Positions 37,629-48,394 of a stretch of 64,000 bases of DNA are shown here, one piece after another; position 1 is the first letter of the stretch; each line of letters opens with the position of its first letter. A model generated the notes under the pieces. That model saw only the letters and a program-made list of their open reading frames with translations, ran no database searches and was not told where the DNA came from. Origin of the DNA: Pseudomonas matsuisoli (GTDB lineage: Bacteria; Pseudomonadota; Gammaproteobacteria; Pseudomonadales; Pseudomonadaceae); the NCBI RefSeq assembly GCF_014647635.1, contig NZ_BMPO01000008.1:1-64000 (forward strand), written 5' to 3'. The position numbers were made by a program, and so were the translations under genes.

Positions 37629-39452
37629 ATGTCCCTTGATATCGACCCTTCCGAGCTTTCCTCGCGACCACGCTGGCGTCACCTGCTTCTGCTGGCGCTG
37701 ATGCTCGCGCTCCTGCTGTTTCCGCTGCAGCGGCTGGCCGAGCAGTATTACCGCGGTGAGTTGGCGCAACAGAACAGCCAGACGCTGGACCTTTACGTGG
37801 CCAACCTTCTTGGCATTCTCAAGCGCTATGAGGTACTGCCGCAGACCTTGGGTGACCTGCCGGCCCTACGCCATGTTCTGGAAGACAAACGCAATCCGAA
37901 CCATGTGGACGAGGCCAATCGCCTGCTTTCTCGAATGCGTGAGTTGACGGGGGCGGATGCGATCTATTTGATGGCGCCCGACGGCGAAACACTGGCGGCG
38001 TCCAATTGGGCGAGCGCGGACAGTTTCGTTGGACGCAACTTTTCGTTCCGACCGTACTTCCAGGATGCGGTCGCCGGGCGGCTCGGCCGGTTCTTCGGCC
38101 TGGGCACGACATCGAGCAAACGCGGCTATTACTTCGCGGCCCCCGTACGAGAAGGCGCAAGCGTCATTGGCGAGCTGGTTGTGAAAGTGGACCTGGACCA
38201 TACCGAAACGCTGTGGGGCAACACGCCCGAGCAGCTGGTCGTGACGGATAGCTACGGCGTCGTCATCCTGACCTCACGCCCGGAATGGCGTTTTCGCGCC
38301 ACCCGCCCGCTGAGTGAACAGGAACGTCGCGAGATTCAGTCCATCCAACCCTACCCAACCTTGGACCCACAACCCATCGACCTGATCGAGCGCGCCTGGT
38401 TGACGCAGGAACGGCACCTCGACGAAATGGGCTGGACCGTCAGTATCAAGGCCCCTATCACGCTGATCGAGCGTCCCGTGAATACGGTGCTGCTGGTTGG
38501 CACTGCGGTGTTGCTGGTCCTGATCTTGCTCATTGGTTTGACGATGCTGCGCCGGCGCCACTACCTCGAGCGTATCGCTCATGATGCGCAGGCGCGCCGC
38601 GAATTGGAGCACCGGGTCGCGGAGCGCACCCGTGACCTGGAACGCCTGAACGCCCGGCTCAAGGACGAAGTACTGGAGCGTGAGCACGCGCAGCAGGAGT
38701 TGTTTCGCGCCCAGGACGAACTCGTGCAGGCCGGTAAGCTGTCCGCCCTGGGCACCATGTCGGCGAGCATCAGCCATGAACTCAATCAGCCGCTGGCAGC
38801 GATTCGCAGTTATGCCGACAACGCTGTGGTGCTGCTCGACCACAAGCGTGCCGACGATGCCCGCGGCAACCTGCAACAGATCAGCGAAATCACCGGGCGC
38901 ATGGCGTCGATCATCGCCCACCTGCGGGCCTTCGCGCGGCGCGATCGCCATGCGCCAGAAAGCGTTGCATTGCAACCGGCACTCGAAGACGCGCTGGCGC
39001 TGCTCGCCAAACGTCGCCGCGGCTTGGACGTCGAGTTGATCCGGGACCTGCCCGACGCACCGCTCTGGGTTCAGGCCGGTGAAACCCGCCTGCGCCAGGT
39101 GCTCGGTAATTTGTTGGCAAACGCACTGGACGCGTTGACCGAAAAAGCCGTGCCGAGAAAGCTCTGGTTGAGCACCGAAGAAGCTGCGGACAGCGTCACC
39201 CTGCTCATTCGCGACAACGGTCCGGGCTTTACCGAGGATGCGCTGGCGCGTGCCATCGAGCCATTTTTCACCACTAAGACCAGTGCCCAGGGCTTAGGGC
39301 TGGGCCTCGCCATCTGCGATACCCTGACCCGCGCACTGGGCGGCGAATTGCATTTCGCCAATCACGAACAGGGCGGCGCCTTGATCCGGCTGCGCTTGTG
39401 CCGCTCTGCGCCTGGCGTCGTTCCACATGCCCCAGAGGACCCATCGAATTGA
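37629..39452 (+). CDS. dctB: C4-dicarboxylate sensor histidine kinase DctB
   Basis: A 607-residue membrane kinase: TM1 at residues about 16-35, a periplasmic double-PAS sensor (LTGADAIYLMAPDGETLAAS, GRNFSFRPYFQDA, GYYFAAPV), TM2 at about 280-300, a coiled coil, the phosphoacceptor His in ASISHELNQPLAAIRSY (about residue 383), and the ATPase boxes LGNLLANALDAL, DNGPGF and GLGLGLAIC. It senses succinate, fumarate or malate and phosphorylates DctD. Its stop overlaps the dctD start. Confidence 0.95.
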   Translation: MSLDIDPSELSSRPRWRHLLLLALMLALLLFPLQRLAEQYYRGELAQQNSQTLDLYVANLLGILKRYEVLPQTLGDLPALRHVLEDKRNPNHVDEANRLLSRMRELTGADAIYLMAPDGETLAASNWASADSFVGRNFSFRPYFQDAVAGRLGRFFGLGTTSSKRGYYFAAPVREGASVIGELVVKVDLDHTETLWGNTPEQLVVTDSYGVVILTSRPEWRFRATRPLSEQERREIQSIQPYPTLDPQPIDLIERAWLTQERHLDEMGWTVSIKAPITLIERPVNTVLLVGTAVLLVLILLIGLTMLRRRHYLERIAHDAQARRELEHRVAERTRDLERLNARLKDEVLEREHAQQELFRAQDELVQAGKLSALGTMSASISHELNQPLAAIRSYADNAVVLLDHKRADDARGNLQQISEITGRMASIIAHLRAFARRDRHAPESVALQPALEDALALLAKRRRGLDVELIRDLPDAPLWVQAGETRLRQVLGNLLANALDALTEKAVPRKLWLSTEEAADSVTLLIRDNGPGFTEDALARAIEPFFTTKTSAQGLGLGLAICDTLTRALGGELHFANHEQGGALIRLRLCRSAPGVVPHAPEDPSN

Positions 39453-40834
39453 GCAAGGCCAACATCATCGACTCGTCCATACAGGTCCTGCTGATCGACG
39501 ACGACGCGCACCTGCGTAACGCCCTGAGCCAGACGCTGGACCTCGCCGGCCTGAAGGTCATGGCCCTCACAGATGCCCAAGGCCTTGCCCCTCGCATCGA
39601 GCGCGACTGGCCGGGCGTGGTCGTCAGTGACATCCGCATGCCGGGCGTGGATGGCTTGACGCTGCTCAAGCAACTGCACGAGCAGGATGCCGAGCTGCCG
39701 GTGCTGCTCATCACGGGCCACGGCGATGTCCCGCTGGCCGTGCAGGCGATGCGCGAAGGGGCCTACGATTTCTTGGAAAAACCCTTCCCGAGCGAGGCGC
39801 TACTCGATGGCGTGCGCCGGGCGCTGGATCGCCGCAACCTGGTATTGGAAAACCGCAGCCTGCGCTTGGCCTTGACTGAACGTCGCGCATTGGATGCCCG
39901 CCTGCTTGGGCAGTCCGGCGCCATGCAGCGGCTTCGCCAACAGGTCGGCGCCTTGGCCGCGATTCAGGCGGATGTACTTATCCTTGGCGAAACCGGCGCG
40001 GGAAAAGAGGTCGTCGCCCGTGCCTTGCACGACCTTTCGGCCCGGCGCAATGGCCCCTTCGTTGCGATCAATACCGGTGCACTGGCTGAATCCGTGGTTG
40101 AGAGCGAGCTGTTCGGCCACGAAGCCGGAGCGTTCACGGGCGCCCAGAAGCGCCGCATCGGTAAGTTCGAGTACGCCAACGGGGGCACCGTGTTTCTTGA
40201 CGAAATCGAGAGCATGAACCTGGATGTTCAAGTCAAGTTATTACGGCTGCTGCAAGAGCGCGTGGTCGAGCGGATGGGGTCCAACCAGCTGATCCCGCTG
40301 GATATTCGCGTCATTGCCGCGACCAAGGAGGACTTGCGTCAAGCGTCCGATCAAGGGCGCTTCCGTGCTGACCTCTATTACCGGCTCAACGTTGCGCCGC
40401 TGAAAATCCCGGCGCTGCGTGAGCGCGACGAAGATCCACTGGTGCTGTTCGAGCATTTCGCCAGCGCGGCGGCATCACGCCACGGGCTTCCCGTTCGCGC
40501 CCTGACCCCGGCGCAAAGGGCGCTGCTACTCCGGCACGATTGGCCGGGAAACATCCGGGAACTGCAAAACGCCGCCGAACGTTTTGCCATCGGTCTGGAT
40601 CTGGGTCTCGACACGCCAGTGGAGCAACTCGCGGAGTCCTCGGCCGACGGGCTCAACGAGCAAGTGGAGGCGTTCGAAAAGGCCCTGATCGCCGCCGAAC
40701 TAAGCCGCCCACATACGTCACTACGGAGCCTTGCCGAAAGTTTGGGCCTGCCCAGGAAAACCCTGCATGACAAGCTGAAGAAACATGGTCTCCAACTCCA
40801 GCAAGGCGGAAACCCGCCAGCAGAAGGCGAATAA
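39449..40834 (+). CDS. dctD: Sigma54-dependent response regulator DctD
   Basis: A 461-residue NtrC-family activator. The receiver phospho-acceptor is Asp61 (VVVSDIRMPG). The AAA+ domain has Walker A GETGAGKE, the sigma54-contacting GAFTGAQKRR and Walker B GGTVFLDEIES. The C-terminal Fis-type HTH is SLRSLAESLGLPRKTLHDKL. I choose the TTG at 39449, which overlaps the dctB stop (TTGA) and has AGAGGA nine bases upstream; the length then equals that of known DctD. It should activate the dctPQM promoter immediately downstream. Confidence 0.94.
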   Translation: MSKANIIDSSIQVLLIDDDAHLRNALSQTLDLAGLKVMALTDAQGLAPRIERDWPGVVVSDIRMPGVDGLTLLKQLHEQDAELPVLLITGHGDVPLAVQAMREGAYDFLEKPFPSEALLDGVRRALDRRNLVLENRSLRLALTERRALDARLLGQSGAMQRLRQQVGALAAIQADVLILGETGAGKEVVARALHDLSARRNGPFVAINTGALAESVVESELFGHEAGAFTGAQKRRIGKFEYANGGTVFLDEIESMNLDVQVKLLRLLQERVVERMGSNQLIPLDIRVIAATKEDLRQASDQGRFRADLYYRLNVAPLKIPALRERDEDPLVLFEHFASAAASRHGLPVRALTPAQRALLLRHDWPGNIRELQNAAERFAIGLDLGLDTPVEQLAESSADGLNEQVEAFEKALIAAELSRPHTSLRSLAESLGLPRKTLHDKLKKHGLQLQQGGNPPAEGE

Positions 40835-40850
40835 ACGGCGGATACCCGCC
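40805..40850. promoter_or_regulatory. Tandem palindromes, probable DctD binding sites (UAS)
   Basis: Two nearly identical 14-base palindromes, GGCGGAAACCCGCC (40805-40818) and GGCGGATACCCGCC (40837-40850), differ at one base and are 32 bases apart centre to centre, about three helical turns, so they lie on one face of the DNA. They lie 55-100 bases upstream of the sigma54 -24 box of dctP, the distance expected of an enhancer. The first lies inside the end of dctD, the second just after its stop. Confidence 0.7.
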
Positions 40851-40904
40851 ATAGTTACGGTCAGCCGATAGATAAGACCATTGAGCTAGAGCGTCTGGCG
40901 CGAT

Positions 40905-40919
40905 AGGCATCTTTTTTGC
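40905..40919 (+). promoter_or_regulatory. Sigma54 promoter of dctPQM
   Basis: AGGCAT-N5-TTGC has the invariant GG and GC exactly ten bases apart and matches the TGGCAC-N5-TTGC consensus at all but two positions. It lies 123 bases ahead of the dctP start and downstream of the tandem palindromes, in keeping with DctD-dependent expression. Confidence 0.75.
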
Positions 40920-41032
40920 TCAGATGCCCGAGCCAACAAAAACAAGCAAGGCGTTTATTTCTCTCGAGCTCCGAGCTCGTTGTTGTTGGCGTTGCTGTGC
41001 GCATCGGAATGCGCATTGACCAATAACAATGA

Positions 41033-42034
<1,002 letters not shown>

Positions 42035-42138
42035 GTGTTACCCGGCGCCGCTGGCGCCTCCTGCCTTGTCGGCGAGCCCCGTCGACAAGGCGCTCCCCGT
42101 TCCAACAATACCAATGCAACTCGACGGGAGATGCCCCG

Positions 42139-42762
42139 ATGGACGCTTTACGGCGCTTCTGGGACTGCTTCGAGGAAGCGTTTATCGCATTCCTCCTGGC
42201 GGCCATGACCCTCATCACGTTCGTCTACGTGATGCTTAACAACCTCTACACCGTGTTCTATTCGCTGGGTGATTCCTTCGAAGGCGCCAGTGATTTCTTC
42301 TATGCGATCGGCGATTTCATCCTCGATCACGCCCAGGCCATGACCTGGAGCAGCGCGATGACCAAAGCGCTGTTTGCCTGGCTCATTTTTTTCGGGATTT
42401 CCTACGGCGTGCGCACCGGCGGGCACATTGGCGTAGATGCGCTGGTGAAGCTTGCGCCGCGCCATGTGCAGAAGATCATTTCAGTGCTCGCCGTGCTCTG
42501 CTGCCTCGGTTACGCCGGGCTGCTCAGCGTCGCCAGCTTCGACTGGATGAAGGTGCTGTTCAACGCCGGCATCGGCGCCGAAGACCTCGGCCATTTTGGC
42601 ATCCAGCAATGGCACATCGGGATGATCGTGCCGATCGGTTTCGCGTTGGCGTTCATTCGCTTCTTCGAAATCCTCGTACGCATTCTGCGTGACCAGCAAA
42701 CGGGACTCGGCCTGGCCGACGAAGCCGCTGATGCCCTGAAACTTGCGGACGAGGAGAAGTGA
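42139..42762 (+). CDS. dctQ: C4-dicarboxylate TRAP small permease DctQ
   Basis: A 207-residue four-helix membrane protein; longer than the other DctQ in this window because of an insertion after TM1 (about residues 40-70), which is usual for true DctQ. The signature TKALFAWLIFFGISYGVRTGGHIGVDAL is split between helices 2 and 3. It lies 104 bases after dctP and almost touches dctM. Confidence 0.95.
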   Translation: MDALRRFWDCFEEAFIAFLLAAMTLITFVYVMLNNLYTVFYSLGDSFEGASDFFYAIGDFILDHAQAMTWSSAMTKALFAWLIFFGISYGVRTGGHIGVDALVKLAPRHVQKIISVLAVLCCLGYAGLLSVASFDWMKVLFNAGIGAEDLGHFGIQQWHIGMIVPIGFALAFIRFFEILVRILRDQQTGLGLADEAADALKLADEEK

Positions 42763-42763
42763 C

Positions 42764-44047
42764 ATGACCATTGCATTCCTCTTTGCGGTGCTTTTCGCGC
42801 TGATGCTGATCGGTGTGCCCATTGCCGTATCCCTCGGGTTGGCCGGCTCGCTGACCATCATGCTGTTCAGCCAGGACTCGGTCCGCTCGCTGGCCATCAA
42901 GCTGTTCGAAACGTCCGAGCACTACACGCTGTTAGCGATTCCGTTCTTCCTCGTGGCCGGGGCGTTCATGACCACCGGGGGTGTGGCCCGTCGTTTGATC
43001 GACTTCGCCAATGCCACGGTCGGCCACATTCGCGGTGGTTTGGCCATTGGTGCGGTGCTGGCGTGCATGCTGTTCGCGGCCCTGTCGGGTTCGTCGCCTG
43101 CCACGGTAGCCGCCGTGGGTTCGATCGCCATTGCCGGGATGGTCCGTTCGGGCTATCCGCAAGCCTTCGGCGCCGGCATCGTCTGTAACGCCGGCACGCT
43201 GGGCATCCTCATTCCGCCGTCGATCGTGATGGTGGTCTACGCTGCGGCCACCGAGCAGTCGGTGGGCAAGCTGTTCATGGCCGGCGTAGTCCCAGGCATC
43301 CTGCTTGGCGTGGTGCTGATGGTCGCGATCTATATCGTCGCCGTGAAAAAGAACCTGCCCGCGCTGCCACGCGCAACGGTGCGTGAGTGGCTGACCGCCG
43401 CGCGCAAGGCCGTCTGGGGTCTGCTGCTGATGGTGATCATCCTCGGCGGTATCTACTCCGGGATGTTCACCCCGACCGAGGCGGCTGCCGTGGCGGCGGT
43501 GTACTCGGCGTTCATCGCCCTGTTCGTCTACAAGGACATGCGCATCCGGGATTGCCCGAAAGTGCTGATCGAGTCGGGCAAGCTGTCGATCATGCTGATG
43601 TTCATCATCGCCAACGCGATGCTGTTCGCCCACGTGTTGACCACCGAGCAGCTGCCGCAACAAATCACCGCCATGGTGCTCGAAGCGGGCCTGCAACCCT
43701 GGATGTTCCTCTTGGTGGTGAACATTGTGCTGCTGATTGCGGGTGCGTTCATGGAGCCGTCGGCGGTGATCCTGATCCTCGCGCCGATTCTGTTCCCGAT
43801 CGCCATGGAGCTGGGCATCGATCCGATCCACCTGGGCATCATCATGGTGGTGAACATGGAAATCGGCCTGATCACGCCACCGGTGGGCCTGAACCTGTTC
43901 GTGACCTCGGCGGTGACGGGCATGCCGGTGACGTCGGTCATCCGCGCGGCTATGCCGTGGTTGATGCTGCTGCTGTCGTTCCTGGTGCTCATCACCTACG
44001 TGCCATGGATCTCGACGGCGCTGCCGAATTGGTTGGGGATGCCGTAA
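42764..44047 (+). CDS. dctM: C4-dicarboxylate TRAP large permease DctM
   Basis: A 427-residue polytopic transporter with motifs AIPFFLVAGAFMTTGGVARR, LFAALSGSSPATVAAVGSIA, GILIPPSIVMVVYAA and GLITPPVGLNLFVTSAV. The ATG at 42764 overlaps the dctQ stop region and has GAGGAG upstream. It is homologous to the DctM at 19305-20588 but is the one linked to the dctBD regulators. A strong terminator follows 20 bases after its stop. Confidence 0.96.
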   Translation: MTIAFLFAVLFALMLIGVPIAVSLGLAGSLTIMLFSQDSVRSLAIKLFETSEHYTLLAIPFFLVAGAFMTTGGVARRLIDFANATVGHIRGGLAIGAVLACMLFAALSGSSPATVAAVGSIAIAGMVRSGYPQAFGAGIVCNAGTLGILIPPSIVMVVYAAATEQSVGKLFMAGVVPGILLGVVLMVAIYIVAVKKNLPALPRATVREWLTAARKAVWGLLLMVIILGGIYSGMFTPTEAAAVAAVYSAFIALFVYKDMRIRDCPKVLIESGKLSIMLMFIIANAMLFAHVLTTEQLPQQITAMVLEAGLQPWMFLLVVNIVLLIAGAFMEPSAVILILAPILFPIAMELGIDPIHLGIIMVVNMEIGLITPPVGLNLFVTSAVTGMPVTSVIRAAMPWLMLLLSFLVLITYVPWISTALPNWLGMP

Positions 44048-44066
44048 CAGCGGTTCGTTTTGAAAG

Positions 44067-44094
44067 AACCCGGCCTCGCGCCGGGTTTTTTCTT
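44067..44094 (+). terminator. Rho-independent terminator of dctPQM
   Basis: The stem AACCCGGC/GCCGGGTT around a five-base loop is followed by a run of six T residues. Confidence 0.92.
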
Positions 44095-44175
44095 TCATGC
44101 GCGGAGATGCGCCCTGCCTACGTGCGGCTTCGAATCGCGTTTTGTCCCTAACGTGGGTGTGACTGGTGCATCACA

Positions 44176-44262
44176 GGCGGCTAAAGCCGCCCCTACATTG
44201 ATGCGAGGTTGCCGTTGCCGCTCAAGCGTGGCTCAAACCCTGTAGGGGCGACTTTAGTCGCC
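44176..44262. repeat. Paired inverted REP element
   Basis: GGCGGCTAAAGCCGCCCCTA (from 44176) and a near-inverse copy at 44241-44262 with core GGGGCGACTTTAGTCGCC flank 43 bases. Same family as 24099-24158. The remaining gap, 44095-44670, shows no gene or other recognised signal. Confidence 0.8.
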
Positions 44263-44670
44263 TGCTTTTGGGTCGCATGCGCTGAGCTTTGGTTCGACCT
44301 TGACGGGGTATTGCCCAAGATATCGCACGCAGCTGAAGCCGATGCCCCTATCAGGCTCCCGCGAAAGCGGCTGTCCTGCTTTATGACGAATCGCCCGGAC
44401 ACCAAAACATGCATTGCCGCCCCCATACCAACGTAGACGCCGGCAGGCCGAATACTTCGCAGGCCATTCGCCCCCGCACCAACTTCGGACCTGACTAAAT
44501 TCGGCAGGCCCGTCATACTTGTAAAAAACCGTGACCCGGCGCCATTCAACCACGTCAGGTCAGGTATCCCTGTTCGAGCCACGCTCGCTATCCATCCCGG
44601 AAGACGAGCAGGCTGGGCACACATCCGATCCGTGCGGCGTGCCCTACTGTTTGAGGAGTTTTCGAAAAGC

Positions 44671-46572
44671 ATGTCTCGATTGCCCGTTATCGTTGGGTTC
44701 GGCGGTTACAACGCCGCTGGCCGCAGCTCCTTCCACCACGGCTTTCGCCGCACCGTAATCGAGACGCTAGACAGCCAAGCGCGCCAGGAAACCCTCGCCG
44801 GGCTGGCCGTCATGACCAAACTTGTCGAAGGCCGCGACGAAGGCTTTTTCCATCAAGGCGAGCCCATCACGGCAGCAGAGATAGAGCGTCGCCTGGGCCA
44901 GCAAATTCTCGACTCGACTCTCGTGCGCCGCATCGAGACGAGCTATCTGGACGTCGACGCCGCTCACTGGCACAAGAACCTATCGGTCGATATGGCGCCG
45001 GACCAGCCGCTGGCCTTCACCACACAGCAAAAACTCCTACCCGAGCCCTTGCCCGCAAACTGGAGCGTCGAACCGCTGGAAGGCAGTGACGTTCGCGTCA
45101 CGGTGCACGGCAGCTGTGAGTTCAAGGTCGATAGTTACCGGCCATTGCCGGTCAAGTCCGCCGGCCAGCTCCCCACGGGCTTCGATCCCTCCGAACTCTA
45201 CAACTCGCGCTTCCACCCGCGCGCGCTGCAACTGACCATCGCGGGTGTCACCGATGCATTGCGCTCGATCGGTATCGACTGGCAGACCATCGCGGACAGC
45301 GTCGCGCCGGATGAGGTCGCGGTGTTCGCCGGCAACATCATGAGTCAGATCGACGAGTACGGCTTCGGCGGTTTGCTGCAATCGCGCCTGCGCGGCAGCC
45401 GGGTCAGCGCCAAGCAGCTGCCACTAGGCCTGAACACGATGCCCGCTGACTTCATCAATGCCTATGTGCTGGGTAGCGTCGGCGCCACGGGCAGCGTCAC
45501 CGGCGCTTGCGCGACCTTCCTCTATAACCTGCAGAAAGGCATCGAGGTCATTTCCTCAGGCCGCGCGCGCGTGGTGATCGTCGGCAACGCCGAGGCGCCA
45601 ATCACCCTCGAGTGCATCGAAGGCTACGGCGCCATGGGTGCCCTGGCGACCGAAGAGGGTTTGCGCTCGATCGAAGGCAAGGATGAGGTCGACTTCCGCC
45701 GCGCCAGCCGTCCTTTCGGCGATAACTGCGGATTCACCCTGGCCGAAGCCGCGCAATTCGTCGTACTGATGGATGACGAGCTCGCCCTGCAACTGGGCGC
45801 CGATATCCACGGCGCCGTCACCGACGTATTCGTCAATGCGGATGGCTTCAAGAAGTCCATTTCCGCGCCAGGCCCAGGCAATTACCTGAGCATGGCCAGC
45901 GCCGTTGCCAGCGCCGCCCATCTTGTCGGTATCGACGCGGTGCGCACCCGCAGCTTCGTGCATGCCCACGGCTCCAGTACGCCAGCGAACCGTGTCACCG
46001 AGTCCGAATTGCTGGGCCGTGTCGCAGCGGCGTTCGATATCCCGCAATGGCCGGTCACGGCGGTCAAGGCATTCGTTGGCCACTCACTGGCGCCGGCCAG
46101 CGGTGATCAGCTGATTTCTGCCCTCGGCACATTCCGGTACGGCGTCATTCCGGGGATCAAAACCATCGACAAGGTCGCGGATGATGTTCATCAGTCGCAC
46201 CTGGGTATCGTCACCAAGGACCGCGAATACGCGCCCGAATCGCTGGATGTGTGCTTCATCAACTCCAAGGGGTTCGGCGGCAACAATGCCAGCGGTTATG
46301 TGCTTGCCCCGCACGTGGTCGAACGCATGCTGACCAAGCGGCATGGTGAAGCGAAGCTAAACGCGTGGCGCGAGCGCCGTGACGAGACTCGCACCGCCGC
46401 AGCGGCATACGATGAAAAGGCGCTGAAGGGGCAGCTCGATGTGATCTACAACTTCGGCGAAGGCCTGATCGACGACAGCGAGCTTGCGTTGAATGAACGA
46501 CAGGTCAACGTGCCAGGCTTTGCCCATCCGTTGGTGTACAAAGCGGACACGCGTTTCGACGACATGATTTGA
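44671..46572 (+). CDS. fabY: Beta-ketoacyl-ACP synthase FabY
   Basis: A 633-residue thiolase-fold condensing enzyme. In Pseudomonas, FabY performs the first condensation of fatty acid synthesis (acetyl-CoA with malonyl-ACP) in place of FabH. The start SRLPVIVGFGGYNAAGRSSF and length match the P. aeruginosa protein. Catalytic candidates: Cys in GSVTGACATFLYN, His in VHAHGSSTPANRV and His in KAFVGHSLAPASG. The ATG at 44671 follows GAGGAG by 12 bases; an upstream ATG at 44632 is in frame. It stands alone between REP-containing gaps. Confidence 0.94.
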   Translation: MSRLPVIVGFGGYNAAGRSSFHHGFRRTVIETLDSQARQETLAGLAVMTKLVEGRDEGFFHQGEPITAAEIERRLGQQILDSTLVRRIETSYLDVDAAHWHKNLSVDMAPDQPLAFTTQQKLLPEPLPANWSVEPLEGSDVRVTVHGSCEFKVDSYRPLPVKSAGQLPTGFDPSELYNSRFHPRALQLTIAGVTDALRSIGIDWQTIADSVAPDEVAVFAGNIMSQIDEYGFGGLLQSRLRGSRVSAKQLPLGLNTMPADFINAYVLGSVGATGSVTGACATFLYNLQKGIEVISSGRARVVIVGNAEAPITLECIEGYGAMGALATEEGLRSIEGKDEVDFRRASRPFGDNCGFTLAEAAQFVVLMDDELALQLGADIHGAVTDVFVNADGFKKSISAPGPGNYLSMASAVASAAHLVGIDAVRTRSFVHAHGSSTPANRVTESELLGRVAAAFDIPQWPVTAVKAFVGHSLAPASGDQLISALGTFRYGVIPGIKTIDKVADDVHQSHLGIVTKDREYAPESLDVCFINSKGFGGNNASGYVLAPHVVERMLTKRHGEAKLNAWRERRDETRTAAAAYDEKALKGQLDVIYNFGEGLIDDSELALNERQVNVPGFAHPLVYKADTRFDDMI

Positions 46573-46649
46573 GTGATGGCTTTCGCGCGGTAAGCGGTGG
46601 ACTACCCCTGGGGCTAGTCCACCCTGCTGGCTAGGCGCCCCTAATCCTC

Positions 46650-46755
46650 CTGTGGGAGCGGGCCATGCCCGCGAAGGGATCAAGGCACGCAACCGGTGGT
46701 GGGCTCAATGCTGCTTCGCGGGCATGGCGGATCGCCGCCCGACCCGCTCCCACAG
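46650..46755. repeat. Inverted REP pair
   Basis: CTGTGGGAGCGGGCCATGCC at 46650 and the inverse copy ending CCCGCTCCCACAG at 46755, the latter interrupted by an inserted GGATCGCCGCCCG stretch. It lies between the convergent ends of fabY and gbcA. Confidence 0.8.
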
Positions 46756-46810
46756 AGATAGCTTTGTAGCGTGGATAAGGCTGCGCCGTTATCCACCCTA
46801 CGCCCCTCTC

Positions 46811-48097
46811 TTACTCGTTAACCTGCCGCAAATACGGCGCGGGCTCGGCTCCGAGGTTCGCGAGCATGCGCTCGCTGTACCAATCGATGAAATTCACCAC
46901 GCCGAATTCGTAGGTCTTCGAATACGGCCCTGGCTGGTAAGCCGTGGAGTTGATACCGCGCTGATTTTCCTCGGCCAAGCGCCGGTCCTGATCGTTGGTC
47001 GCATCCCAGACCTTTCGCAGGTTCTCCACGTCGTAATCGACGCCTTCCACCGCATCCTTGTGCACCAGCCATTTGGTGGTGACCAACGTTTCCTGCGCGC
47101 TGATCGGCCACACGGTGAACACGATGATGTGGTCGCCCATGCAGTGGTTCCAGGAATGCGGCAGGTGCAGGATACGCATTGAGCCCAAGTCGGGATCGGT
47201 GATGCGCCCCATCAACTTCTTCACCCCCGGCTTGCCATCCATGGTCATGGAGACGGTGCCCTTGAGTAGCGGCATGCGCACGATACGGTTACGCAGGCCG
47301 AAGCTGGCGTGTGCATACGGAATGTTGTCGCGGTCCCAGCGCGTCGTGCATTCGGACACCTGATCCTTGAAGGCCTGCGTCGCGCGCGGATCGGTCACGT
47401 CGTCCCATTCCAGCAAGGTATTCAGCAGCTCCGGGTGCGAACCGTTGCAGTGGTAGCACTCACGGTTGTTCTCCAGCACCAGCTTCCAGTTGGCCTTTTC
47501 CAACAGGTTGGTCTGGACCGCGACCTTGGTGTTGGCCATGTCGTACGGCTCCATGTAGTGCTCGAGCGTACGCAGGAAATCGTCGATCGCCGGCGGATTC
47601 TCCGCCAACGAAATGAAGATATAGCCACCCGCTGTCTTCACGTGGATCGGCTTGAGACTGTAGTCCGCAAGGTTGAAGTCCGCGCCCATTTCGGTCCCGG
47701 CGAACAACAGGCGACCGTCCAGTTCGTAGGTCCACTGGTGATAGGGGCAAACGAGCTTGGCCACCTTGCCCTTCTCGCTCACGCACAGGCGCGAGCCGCG
47801 ATGGCGGCAGACGTTGTGAAAGGCGTGAATCTTGTTCTCGGCGCCACGCACCACCATGACAGGGTTGTCACCGAGTTGCAGCGTCAGGTAGTTGCCCTTG
47901 GCCGGGATCTCGCAGGTCATGCCTGCGATCAGCCACTCCTTGTGAAAGATTTCCTGCATGTCGATCTTGAACAGGCGTTCGTCGCTGTAGAACGGCTGCG
48001 GCAGGGAGAACGTGCGCTCACGGTTCTGCAACATCTCGGCGGTGGCCTTGCGTGCGGGCTCCAGCGGATCGCCCAGGCTCAAAGCGGTGACATCCAT
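46811..48097 (-). CDS. gbcA: Glycine betaine demethylase, oxygenase component GbcA
   Basis: A 428-residue Rieske non-heme iron oxygenase. The Rieske cluster ligands are in NVCRHRGSRLC and KLVCPYHQWTYELDG; the mononuclear iron ligands are in NRECYHCNGSHPELL and a later aspartate. With GbcB it removes one methyl group from glycine betaine to give dimethylglycine. The ATG at 48097 follows GAGGAG and yields the length of P. aeruginosa GbcA; a much longer open frame to 48466 is not family-like. It is divergent from gbcB with a 425-base regulatory region. Confidence 0.94.
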   Translation of the reverse strand: MDVTALSLGDPLEPARKATAEMLQNRERTFSLPQPFYSDERLFKIDMQEIFHKEWLIAGMTCEIPAKGNYLTLQLGDNPVMVVRGAENKIHAFHNVCRHRGSRLCVSEKGKVAKLVCPYHQWTYELDGRLLFAGTEMGADFNLADYSLKPIHVKTAGGYIFISLAENPPAIDDFLRTLEHYMEPYDMANTKVAVQTNLLEKANWKLVLENNRECYHCNGSHPELLNTLLEWDDVTDPRATQAFKDQVSECTTRWDRDNIPYAHASFGLRNRIVRMPLLKGTVSMTMDGKPGVKKLMGRITDPDLGSMRILHLPHSWNHCMGDHIIVFTVWPISAQETLVTTKWLVHKDAVEGVDYDVENLRKVWDATNDQDRRLAEENQRGINSTAYQPGPYSKTYEFGVVNFIDWYSERMLANLGAEPAPYLRQVNE

Positions 48098-48394
48098 CGG
48101 TAACTCCTCATACCGGACGATTTCGCATCCGGAGCAAAAGTGGCTTTTACGGTAGACGCAAGACGGCGAACCTGGCCCTCTCCTTGGCTGAACGACAGCC
48201 CGCCCACGTGCCGATTCGCGGACTTTGAGGTTGCTGGACGCTCTGTGATCGCGACTGCGTAGCAGGCACGATCCTCGGGAAATACTTCGGTTTTCGGCTG
48301 GCGCCAGTGTGTTCTTGGCAAAAACCCGAACCTTATCCATGGACGACATGGCCGAATCCGTTTCCGACGCGCAAAGCCCCATGGTTAGGGGCCG

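Noticed and set aside
40896-40909. Alternative sigma54 element TGGCGCG upstream of dctP
   Set aside because: GG and GC are not ten bases apart there; the element at 40905-40919 has the correct spacing.
42932-44098. Open frame of 388 codons on the minus strand
   Set aside because: Its translation is a His/Arg/Asp-rich shadow of dctM with no domain or ribosome site.
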